Source: Candidatus Helarchaeota archaeon (GTDB lineage: Archaea > Asgardarchaeota > Lokiarchaeia > Helarchaeales > HEL-GB-A). From it: a DNA stretch of 7,270 bases. Numbering within the stretch: the stretch's first letter is position 1; every line of letters starts with the position of its first letter. The notes under the pieces are model-generated. The model was not told where the DNA came from, searched no databases, and saw only the letters and a list, made by a program, of their open reading frames with translations. Location of the stretch: assembly GCA_013375405.1 (NCBI GenBank), contig JABXJU010000214.1:1-7270 (forward strand). The letters are read 5' to 3'. A program made the position numbers and the translations under genes. This document shows, in pieces, positions 1 to 5,073 of the stretch.

Positions 1-392
1 CTCACGACCTCCTCGATCTGCCAACTCTCCCCGTGATAGAGGTCGCTGCTCAGGCTCAATCCGACGTTTCCGACTTCAGCCAGAGGACGAAGCCACTCGA
101 CAGCGTCCTCGGGGCAGGACGCCCAGTAGCAGTTGGAGAGCACCTCCACACCGAAACCGAGCCTCGCGGCCTCCTCGACGGCCCTGATCATGATGGGATA
201 ATAAAGGAAGGGCTCCCCTCCCTCCAGCGACACGTGATCCACGGTTCCCAGCTTCTCAGCCTCGGCCAGAACGTACCTCATGCGTTCGATCGTGAAGACG
301 CCCCTGGAGTCGGGGCTGCCCCACGCGAAACAGTGATCACACTCACGATCGCACATATAGGTGAGAAGAAAATGGACACCCGTGAGCTTCAA
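1..392 (-). CDS. Radical SAM enzyme, N-terminal part (cut by window edge)
   Basis: The reverse strand encodes the first 130 codons of a radical SAM protein, whose remainder lies beyond base 1. Three cysteines in a CxxxCxxC arrangement (C14, C18, C21, in YMCDRECDHC) bind the 4Fe-4S cluster that cleaves S-adenosylmethionine. The GGEP motif at residues 58-61 (in SLEGGEPFLYY) contacts the SAM amino group. The order matches the first strands of the radical SAM barrel. I chose the TTG at 392-390 because an in-frame TGA sits directly upstream (395-393) and the start gives the usual short lead, KLTGVHFLLTY, before the cysteines. The only later start nearby, the Met just before C14, would remove the first strand. 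The substrate cannot be told from this part; SPASM-type or uncharacterised archaeal enzymes are possible. The gene is GC-rich, unlike the AT-rich genes that follow. Confidence 0.9.
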   Translation of the reverse strand, partial: MKLTGVHFLLTYMCDRECDHCFAWGSPDSRGVFTIERMRYVLAEAEKLGTVDHVSLEGGEPFLYYPIMIRAVEEAARLGFGVEVLSNCYWASCPEDAVEWLRPLAEVGNVGLSLSSDLYHGESWQIEEVV

Positions 393-423
393 TCAACAAC
401 ACCACTAAACACCACACGCTTGC

Positions 424-570
424 AAAAGTTAAACCCCGCGCAAGAGGTCTCCCTCTCACACGAACTGAAAAACCTGCGCTTTACCCTTTTTACACAAAGA
501 TCCTCGCGCGCAAAAAAGTGAACCCCGAATACCTCAACACCCTAAAAAACACGGAACAGTGAAAAACCCC
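424..570 (-). repeat. Three related GGGGTT(T)..CTTTT repeats
   Basis: On the minus strand three similar short blocks occur upstream of the radical SAM gene. They are GGGGTTTAACTTTTGC (plus-strand 422-437), GGGGTTCACTTTTTTGC (510-526) and the looser GGGGTTTTTCACTG (557-570). The first lies about 35 bases from the TTG start, a distance compatible with a promoter element. They could be regulator sites or decayed repeats. Spacing is irregular, so this is not a CRISPR array. Confidence 0.35.
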
Positions 571-810
571 AAACCCTTATAACAACCCACCGACGCGAAA
601 AAGAGCCCCGGGCTAGAAGACATATTCGGTTTAAATTGTCGATTTTTTATTATTTCACAGAAATTATTCAATGGTGTTTTAACTTGTATACGCACTCGCT
701 CTCGCGCAGTATTTCGCACGCAATCAATGAAAGTGTAAAATTTTTAAATCAATTAACAGTAAATTAAATGACACATTAATGAGGAAATATCACGCCATTC
801 TTAGATTGTT

Positions 811-819
811 CGCGCGCGC
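811..819. repeat. GCGCGC alternating tract upstream of nuclease-VWA gene
   Basis: Nine bases of strict C/G alternation lie 26 bases upstream of the ATG at 846, inside an otherwise AT-rich leader. It is one of eight GCGCGC-containing tracts in the window. Nearly all lie between genes. Confidence 0.6.
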
Positions 820-845
820 AAATATGATATTATGGGGAAAAAAAT

Positions 846-2618
846 ATGATTGAACCAATAGAAACTGCTGCAGAGCTATATCGTGAAATAAAAAGAAGAG
901 GTTTACATCTGCGTCAAGAAAACGGACGAGACTCAGCACTTTACAATGAACTATGTGATAAAGTTAATTGCTCAAATATATCATTACAGGACTATCTGGA
1001 TACATCTGAGATTACCGCTGAACAATTTCTAAAATCATTTCTAGAAATAACACAACCCTTCGCTCAAATGTTCATGGGCATCTGGGATTTTCTGAGTGTT
1101 AATATCGCACCAAAAGCACTCGAGACAATATCTGTGAGATTCGGTTTCCCTGAATCAAGCGAAACGTGTACCATAGATTGGGAACAATTCCGTCGATATG
1201 CTGAAAGAAGTCAAATTATTATTACATATCTTGGATTGAAATTATGGCCAATTGACGCTATTAATAAACTATTTCATATTAGCAATATCTTACTTGTAAA
1301 TAATGATACTCGTTATTGGGAACCATATTCAAAAAATGGTGGATATAGTCCGGGTAGTGCCTTTCAAATACCAAAACCAATAGTTGGATCACACAATTTC
1401 GATTTGATACTACAAGAGATCGCATCATTATTTCAAACAATTATCAATGACTATGAAGTTGAATGTTTAAAGAAGGAATCTGAAAGAAGAATACCCGAAT
1501 TATTAGATGATTCTGACGAATATGAATCGGTTCGAAATTATGCCTATTTATTAACTGATCTTCTACCGAAATGGTATTTTATTTTAAAATATCCTGATAC
1601 TATAGGTGAAAACCTTAAGGATCATGCTTTAAATTTCTATCAAACAGAGATATTACCAATAATAAAAGAAGATCAGATCGAGAGTCAAATCAAGATAAAG
1701 AAAGCTCTCGATATACTTGATCTACCATTCTGGCGTCATAGATGGCATACATACGAAGTCTGGGCAACAATAGTTACCATAAAAGCGTTAGAGGAATACA
1801 GACCAAATATCAACATAATTAACGGATATGTTCCTATTGATGGATATTCTGAAGAAATCATTGCTAATTTAATGGTCAAAGGCTTTCCAAATGCATGCAT
1901 AGGACTCCAAATTCAAACTCCATTCATCTCAGAAAAAAGAATAGCGATCAAACCAGATCTCCGTGTTTGTTTTTCAAAGGATATAATTCCCGAAGCAACT
2001 GCGTCCATTGTAGAGTTTAAGCAGCGATCAAGAATGGACCGCGCTTATGTAGAGGAGATTGCTAGAGCCTATTCTAATGGCTCACCAAAAAGTGGAGGTA
2101 CAATTATTATAAATTATGATATTACTCGGATTGAAGTATCTTTACCAAATACATGTTATTTACTTGAGGGAATAAATCCATCCCATTCTGAAAATATTCA
2201 GACTTTTAAGGAGATACTAAATGATATGCTTCGTTCTGTGGGGTATATCCCAAAAATCGACGATGTGATAGTGTTGTTAGATGTTTCAGGCAGTATGGGC
2301 GATTCTTATCGTCCAATTAGGGTTCAACAGGCACTTAGAAAATTAATTCAAAAAAGATGGATAAAGATTCTTCGTTTCAGTGACGGATTATTGCCTGGTG
2401 GTGATCTTAAAGATGAAGACATTAAAATAATTAGTACAAAAGGAAGAACTCTGCTAGGGCAAGCATTAAAACAGATTGAACAAAAATTTAGTCTTCCTTC
2501 AAAAATGTTAGTCGTTACAGATGGTGGGCATGATAATCCTGTAGAGCTCATGAGGATGATTCCAAATATTCGTGAATGCTCTCCAGATGAACTTGAACAA
2601 AACTTAAGTTGGTTATAA
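846..2618 (+). CDS. PD-(D/E)XK nuclease-like and von Willebrand A domain fusion protein
   Basis: This 590-residue protein appears to have three parts. Residues 1-290 are mostly helical and I do not recognise them. Residues about 295-425 look like a PD-(D/E)XK nuclease core: a helix with WRHRWHTYEVW (E304), a strand, then IKPDLRV (P370-D371), then IVEFKQR (E390-x-K392), then helix YVEEIARAY and strand TIIINYD. All the expected acidic and lysine residues are present, so it may be active on DNA or RNA with a divalent metal. Residues about 471-575 form a compact VWA domain with an intact MIDAS: DVSGSMG (D479, S481, S483), T535 in GRTLLGQAL and D559 in VVTDGG. This suggests metal-dependent protein binding. 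There is no signal peptide or membrane helix. The ATG at 846 follows GGGG at 834-837 and an in-frame TGA at 825-827. The gene is AT-rich and ends in TAA. Domain calls come from motifs only; the overall function is unknown. Confidence 0.85.
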   Translation: MIEPIETAAELYREIKRRGLHLRQENGRDSALYNELCDKVNCSNISLQDYLDTSEITAEQFLKSFLEITQPFAQMFMGIWDFLSVNIAPKALETISVRFGFPESSETCTIDWEQFRRYAERSQIIITYLGLKLWPIDAINKLFHISNILLVNNDTRYWEPYSKNGGYSPGSAFQIPKPIVGSHNFDLILQEIASLFQTIINDYEVECLKKESERRIPELLDDSDEYESVRNYAYLLTDLLPKWYFILKYPDTIGENLKDHALNFYQTEILPIIKEDQIESQIKIKKALDILDLPFWRHRWHTYEVWATIVTIKALEEYRPNINIINGYVPIDGYSEEIIANLMVKGFPNACIGLQIQTPFISEKRIAIKPDLRVCFSKDIIPEATASIVEFKQRSRMDRAYVEEIARAYSNGSPKSGGTIIINYDITRIEVSLPNTCYLLEGINPSHSENIQTFKEILNDMLRSVGYIPKIDDVIVLLDVSGSMGDSYRPIRVQQALRKLIQKRWIKILRFSDGLLPGGDLKDEDIKIISTKGRTLLGQALKQIEQKFSLPSKMLVVTDGGHDNPVELMRMIPNIRECSPDELEQNLSWL

Positions 2619-2628
2619 TAAATCACAC

Positions 2629-2643
2629 ACACGCTGTGCGTGT
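2629..2643 (+). terminator. Small hairpin after the nuclease-VWA gene
   Basis: ACACGC (2629-2634), loop TGT, then GCGTGT (2638-2643) form a perfect 6-bp stem 10 bases after the TAA. No T-tract follows, so termination is uncertain. The hairpin abuts the TATA box at 2643-2652 and could equally be a regulator site or mark a boundary between transcripts. The preceding CACACACACGC also alternates purine and pyrimidine. Confidence 0.4.
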
Positions 2644-2652
2644 TATATAAAT
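2643..2652 (+). promoter_or_regulatory. Archaeal TATA box for the ParB-like operon
   Basis: TTATATAAAT closely matches the archaeal TATA consensus. With the usual spacing of about 25 bases, transcription would start near 2674, just after the GCGCGC tract at 2659-2664. That gives a leader of about 85 bases before the ParB-like start at 2759. No clear BRE is visible. Confidence 0.6.
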
Positions 2653-2655
2653 ACT

Positions 2656-2664
2656 CGTGCGCGC
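2656..2664. repeat. GCGCGC alternating tract in the ParB promoter
   Basis: CGTGCGCGC lies between the predicted TATA box and the predicted transcription start. Strict alternation makes it Z-DNA prone. A protein bound here would block initiation. Confidence 0.5.
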
Positions 2665-2706
2665 TTACGTAGTATTTTTAAGTGAAAATAAAGTTAAATT
2701 ATTATA

Positions 2707-2718
2707 GGAACGTGTTCC
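2707..2718. promoter_or_regulatory. GGAAC-GT-GTTCC dyad, possible ParB-like operator
   Basis: A perfect 5-bp inverted repeat with a 2-base centre lies 40 bases before the ParB-like start, inside its predicted leader. It carries a CGTG core, as bacterial parS sites do, but it is not the bacterial parS sequence. It may be an autoregulatory site or an RNA hairpin. Confidence 0.35.
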
Positions 2719-2758
2719 GCTGGGACTACGTTAGGAATATTGTGATAGGTGAGTTGAC

Positions 2759-3646
2759 TTGCCTGAATATAGGGAAATACCTTTAAACAAACTAGTACCA
2801 AGTGATAATCCAATTAGATCGTTCCCTCTTGATGTCGAGGAACTTAAAGACAGTATCATGTTGGACGGAATTTTACAACCCATTATCGTTCAATATAAAG
2901 ATGATATGTATGAAATTGTATCTGGATATAGAAGATACAATGCTGCAAAATTAATCTATCCCCCAACTCAAGTTATTCCGTGTATGGTAATGGATACTCC
3001 TCTACATGCTGATGAAGCATCTTTTCTTTCTGCAATAGAAAATGTACAAAGGGTTGAGTTAAACCCAATTGAAAGGGGAGAATGGGTTCTTCGGATGTTG
3101 AAGGCTGGATATACTTATAAAGAGATTGCAAATAGATTAGGGAAAAGTGAATCAACTATAAAAAGATGGAAAGATGCTGCTGAGACAGCTTTTTCAGTAA
3201 AAAAAGTTTATGAATCCATGTCACCTCAGGAAGAAAAAACTTTAGAGTATATTGTAAAGAGTGCAGGAAAAGAAGAGCCAATGAAAGAAATAATTGAGCC
3301 ATATGAAATTCCATCTGTCACACTTACATTAATTGGTCAATATACTAAAGATGAAAAAAAACAAGCTGAAATAGCAACTACTGTTCAAGCCTATGATTTA
3401 AGTATGGATAAAACACAACAAATGTTAGACTCATGGAAGGCAACTCCTGAAAAACCTATACATGAAATAGCCCAAAATGTAAAAGAGTCGATATATTTAA
3501 CAATAGTTATACCAGGTCGTATATCAGATAATGTGAGAAATTTCTCTAAAGAAATAAATAAATCAGCAAAAGAAACAATAGAATGGATTATTGAAAAGAT
3601 AATGACTAAAGACAATATATTGAATATGTTAAAAAGAGAATTATAG
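2759..3646 (+). CDS. ParB-like DNA-binding protein
   Basis: This 295-residue protein has the ParB/Noc/Spo0J layout. The N-terminal domain (about 5-95) opens with REIPLNKLVPSDNPIR, then has LKDSIMLDGILQPIIVQ and the GYRR box at 56-59 (the GxRR nucleotide-binding box of CTP-using ParB proteins), followed by ENVQRVELNPIE at 94-105. A helix-turn-helix follows at about 118-138 (TYKEIANRLGKSESTIKRWK). After a variable middle, residues 245-283 (YLTIVIPGRISDNVRNFSKE and on) look like a strand plus two helices, resembling a ribbon-helix-helix unit. The TTG at 2759 is supported by AGGTGA at 2747-2752 with 6-base spacing and by the conserved N-terminus starting right after it. No ParA-type ATPase is in the window, so this may be a stand-alone regulator or clamp rather than a partition pair. 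It ends in TAG and shares frame with the membrane protein downstream. Confidence 0.9.
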   Translation: MPEYREIPLNKLVPSDNPIRSFPLDVEELKDSIMLDGILQPIIVQYKDDMYEIVSGYRRYNAAKLIYPPTQVIPCMVMDTPLHADEASFLSAIENVQRVELNPIERGEWVLRMLKAGYTYKEIANRLGKSESTIKRWKDAAETAFSVKKVYESMSPQEEKTLEYIVKSAGKEEPMKEIIEPYEIPSVTLTLIGQYTKDEKKQAEIATTVQAYDLSMDKTQQMLDSWKATPEKPIHEIAQNVKESIYLTIVIPGRISDNVRNFSKEINKSAKETIEWIIEKIMTKDNILNMLKREL

Positions 3647-3650
3647 GAGA
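3646..3650 (+). promoter_or_regulatory. Ribosome binding site for the two-TM protein
   Basis: GGAGA begins on the last base of the ParB TAG stop and sits 8 bases before the ATG at 3659. This supports separate, coupled initiation of the membrane protein within one operon. Confidence 0.6.
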
Positions 3651-3658
3651 AACTCTCT

Positions 3659-3967
3659 ATGACGAGCCCATCTGGAAAACCCAATGAAGAACTAGAGAAG
3701 GAACTTGAGGATATTGCTAAAATACTTCCATCCAAAAAAATTGAAGTTGACGAACAGGTTAGATTTCCAGAAGAAGCTGAAATGAGACTCCATGACTATC
3801 GTTTTTATCTATCATTAGTGATGGTTCTTGGATTTTTGATTTTACTAGGAATTCCACTTTTGAGGAGTCAAGAGGATCTCCTACAAGTCATTGCTTCTAT
3901 CTTGGCAGGGCCTGTTGGGGCGGTAATCGGTTATTACTTTGGTGTTAGAAAACGAGAAGAGGTCTAA
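3659..3967 (+). CDS. Small two-helix membrane protein, ParB operon
   Basis: This 102-residue protein has a charged, probably cytoplasmic N-terminus (residues 8-48, rich in E and K, partly coiled). Two hydrophobic helices follow at about 48-68 (FYLSLVMVLGFLILLG) and 74-96 (IASILAGPVGAVIGYYFGV), with a short basic tail (RKREEV). The glycine-rich second helix suggests helix packing or oligomers; a holin-like or anchor role is possible but unproven. The family is not recognised. It starts 12 bases after the ParB-like stop, in the same frame, so it is surely co-transcribed. It could tether the ParB-like protein or its complex to the membrane. It ends in TAA, followed 3 bases later by a 13-base T-rich element shared with 4856-4868. 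Confidence 0.8.
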   Translation: MTSPSGKPNEELEKELEDIAKILPSKKIEVDEQVRFPEEAEMRLHDYRFYLSLVMVLGFLILLGIPLLRSQEDLLQVIASILAGPVGAVIGYYFGVRKREEV

Positions 3968-3969
3968 AT

Positions 3970-3982
3970 TATTTTCTTACGC
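3970..3982 (+). repeat. 3'-end element TATTTTCTTACGC, copy 1
   Basis: This 13-base sequence starts 3 bases after the stop of the two-TM gene. An identical copy starts 5 bases after the stop of the BlaI-like gene (4856-4868). The TTTT core suits an archaeal U-tract terminator; the conserved CTTACGC part suggests a further processing or termination signal. Confidence 0.5.
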
Positions 3983-4063
3983 TCACAAGGAAAAGTTACA
4001 TATTTTTAACTAAGGATAAGTTTTTTAAGTTTAGTTACAAGAACCTATCTTAAGGTAGTTAAC

Positions 4064-4375
4064 TTGGGCCAGGTAACCGATGATACTAAGCTTAAGGTAT
4101 TCAGAACTGCAAATGTTATAGGACAAGGATATGAAATAATTGAGATATTAAGAAAATATCCAGAAGGTGTTTCTTTTTCTCAAATCTTAAAACAAACAAA
4201 TATGAATCCAAACACCTTAACAAGAAAACTTTGGAGATTAATGGAGGGAGGCATTATTGAAAGAAATATTGTGGTTCCAGATGAAAAAAGGAGATACTCT
4301 TTCTATAAAATCACTTCTCAAGGAAGGCTTTTCATTAACAAACTAGAAGAATTGAATTTATTTGTTCAGAGATAA
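4064..4375 (+). CDS. Small winged-helix DNA-binding protein
   Basis: This 103-residue protein is a single winged helix-turn-helix. Helices lie at about 15-31 (ANVIGQGYEIIEILRK), 36-45 and 49-62 (PNTLTRKLWRLMEGG, the recognition helix), with the wing at 65-84 (IERNIVVPDEKRRYSFYKIT) and a final helix (QGRLFINKLEELN). The layout resembles MarR/ArsR-type archaeal regulators. No ligand-binding domain or cysteine pair is present. TTG at 4064 is the likely start: AAGGT lies 7 bases upstream, and a T-rich TATA-like stretch (TTTTTTAAG, 4021-4029) would place transcription start near 4050. An in-frame TAA at 4007-4009 bounds extension. A strong terminator follows. Target genes are unknown; the ParB operon upstream or the protein itself are candidates. 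Confidence 0.8.
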   Translation: MGQVTDDTKLKVFRTANVIGQGYEIIEILRKYPEGVSFSQILKQTNMNPNTLTRKLWRLMEGGIIERNIVVPDEKRRYSFYKITSQGRLFINKLEELNLFVQR

Positions 4376-4381
4376 TAAGCC

Positions 4382-4405
4382 TGTAAATGAAATTTACATT
4401 TTTTT
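4382..4405 (+). terminator. Hairpin plus T7 terminator
   Basis: TGTAAAT (4382-4388), loop GAA, and ATTTACA (4392-4398) make a perfect 7-bp stem, followed at once by seven T residues (4399-4405). It begins 6 bases after the TAA of the winged-helix gene. The T-tract alone would serve archaeal RNA polymerase; the stem makes it look like a bacterial intrinsic terminator. Confidence 0.8.
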
Positions 4406-4437
4406 ACAATTCCTCTCATTATCGAAATGTGTTATTC

Positions 4438-4445
4438 TTTATATT
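4438..4445 (+). promoter_or_regulatory. TATA box for the BlaI-like gene
   Basis: TTTATATT matches the archaeal TATA consensus. Its centre is about 29 bases from the ATG at 4471, so the transcript would start almost at the start codon. This leaderless arrangement favours ATG 4471 over the TTG at 4462. Confidence 0.65.
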
Positions 4446-4470
4446 GAGTTTAACATTATAGTTGTCAGTT

Positions 4471-4851
4471 ATGTCTTTTAGGTTTAATCCATCGGAGTCT
4501 GGTTTGAGAAAGACTTTAAGGGAGTATCAAGAGCTGGCTTTGCGTTTCGTCTGGGAGGTGGGTGAGGAGGGTGCGAACTCGGGCGCTGTCTGGCGGGCTG
4601 TGAACGAGAGGCTCAGTGAGGGCAAGTCGATCTTGAGGGCGTTCGTGATCTTATTCCTGAATGATATGGTGGATGATGGTGTCCTGGGTTTCAGGGAGGC
4701 CACGGGTAAGGGTGGTCATCATCGAGTCTACGTCGCGAAGCTGGATGAGAATGGCTACAGGAAGTATCTGTTGAGGGCCGTCGTCGATAGCATGATGCGG
4801 GATTTCCCTGAGGAAACCTGTGAAGTACTCAAAGAGTATAAAAATGCATGA
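4471..4851 (+). CDS. BlaI/MecI-like winged-helix regulator
   Basis: This 126-residue protein resembles archaeal members of the BlaI/MecI (penicillinase repressor) winged-helix superfamily. An N-terminal helix (LREYQELALRFVWEV, 16-30) is followed by a helix-turn-helix at about 36-72 (GAVWRAVNERLSEGKSIL, then FVILFLNDMVDDGVLG). A basic wing with GKGGHHRVYV lies at 79-88, and a C-terminal helical arm at 94-126 could dimerise. The spacing N-SGAVWRAVN..S..FLNDMVDDGVLG..Y matches the BlaI pattern. No peptidase partner (BlaR type) is present, and archaeal homologues do not act on beta-lactamase, so the target is open. The gene is clearly GC-rich, with G/C third positions, unlike both neighbours; it looks resident rather than imported. 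The start is set by the TATA box spacing. A 9-base longer form from TTG 4462 is possible. Confidence 0.75.
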   Translation: MSFRFNPSESGLRKTLREYQELALRFVWEVGEEGANSGAVWRAVNERLSEGKSILRAFVILFLNDMVDDGVLGFREATGKGGHHRVYVAKLDENGYRKYLLRAVVDSMMRDFPEETCEVLKEYKNA

Positions 4852-4855
4852 TTAC

Positions 4856-4868
4856 TATTTTCTTACGC
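4856..4868 (+). repeat. 3'-end element TATTTTCTTACGC, copy 2
   Basis: Identical over 13 bases to 3970-3982, and again directly after a stop codon (TGA at 4849-4851). It overlaps the start of the alternating GC tract. Confidence 0.5.
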
Positions 4869-4883
4869 ATGCACACGCGCGCG
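4864..4883. repeat. 20-base alternating pyrimidine-purine tract
   Basis: From the T at 4864 to the G at 4883 the sequence alternates pyrimidine and purine without a break, ending in CGCGCGCG. Such tracts adopt left-handed Z-DNA most readily under negative supercoiling. Confidence 0.6.
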
Positions 4884-4918
4884 GCTTATTTCCTAAGTCT
4901 TCCTTCATGAAAAGCTAA

Positions 4919-4928
4919 TCGCGCGCGA
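4919..4928. repeat. Palindrome TCGCGCGCGA
   Basis: A perfect 10-base palindrome set in AT-rich sequence, another member of the GCGCGC boundary set. Confidence 0.55.
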
Positions 4929-4995
4929 GCATATTAAATTTTATATTTTTACTACACTTAAATATTGAAAACGACAAATTTGAGACTTCCATTAT

Positions 4996-5012
4996 TGCGT
5001 GCGCGCACACAC
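4996..5012. repeat. 17-base alternating tract with GTGCGCGCAC palindrome
   Basis: Strict alternation runs from T4996 to C5012, with a perfect 10-base palindrome at 4999-5008. It lies about 25 bases upstream of the collagen-gene TATA box, so it could bind a regulator or act on promoter topology. Confidence 0.55.
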
Positions 5013-5035
5013 TCTATAAGTTTCACGCCTATACG

Positions 5036-5046
5036 AATATTTTAAA
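5036..5046 (+). promoter_or_regulatory. TATA box for the collagen-like gene
   Basis: AATATTTTAAA is centred about 33 bases before the ATG at 5074. Transcription would start a few bases before the ATG, giving a very short leader without a good ribosome binding site. Confidence 0.5.
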
Positions 5047-5073
5047 AAAAGGAAAAGATAATTAAGAATTACA

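Larger units (their letters stand above)
393..845. other. Non-coding region between divergent genes
   Basis: I see no convincing gene in these 453 bases. The left half (to about 620) is C/A-rich on the plus strand and holds three related GGGGTT repeats, read on the minus strand. The right half is strongly AT-rich, so the composition changes at about 620-640. Two GCGCGC alternating tracts lie here (505-511 and 811-819), plus a cluster of CG steps at 691-720. The region should hold promoters for both the radical SAM gene (leftward) and the nuclease-VWA gene (rightward). A TTTTTAAAT at 741-749 is only a weak TATA candidate. Confidence 0.6.
4852..5073. other. Intergenic spacer with three alternating GC tracts
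   Basis: No gene is visible in these 222 bases. They hold a copy of the 13-base 3' element (4856-4868), a 20-base strictly alternating tract (4864-4883), a perfect palindrome TCGCGCGCGA (4919-4928) and a second 17-base alternating tract containing palindrome GTGCGCGCAC (4996-5012). Between them are AT-rich stretches, including TTTTATATTT at about 4940-4949. The density of Z-prone dyads suggests a chromatin, topology or protein-binding region rather than a simple spacer. Confidence 0.6.

Noticed and set aside
33..521. Open frame of 162 codons on the plus strand
   Set aside because: It lies antisense to the radical SAM gene, which has clear CxxxCxxC and GGEP motifs. The frame runs on into non-coding sequence and has no recognisable features.
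424..570. CRISPR-like repeats
   Set aside because: Only three imperfect copies with unequal spacing (about 90 and 45 bases). No array is present anywhere in the window.
604..614. AGCCCCGGGCT dyad
   Set aside because: The arms have no room for a loop, there is no T-tract, and it is not repeated elsewhere in the window. Too short to call.
534..719. Open frame of 61 codons on the minus strand
   Set aside because: It crosses the composition shift, has no domain pattern and no convincing start signal. Probably chance.
2348..2632. Minus-strand frame inside the VWA region
   Set aside because: It is antisense to the conserved MIDAS-coding stretch and shows low-complexity serine-rich sequence typical of a shadow frame.
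3391..3735. Minus-strand frame across the ParB and membrane-protein junction
   Set aside because: It overlaps two well-supported plus-strand genes with a ribosome binding site between them; its serine/phenylalanine-rich composition is typical of antisense.
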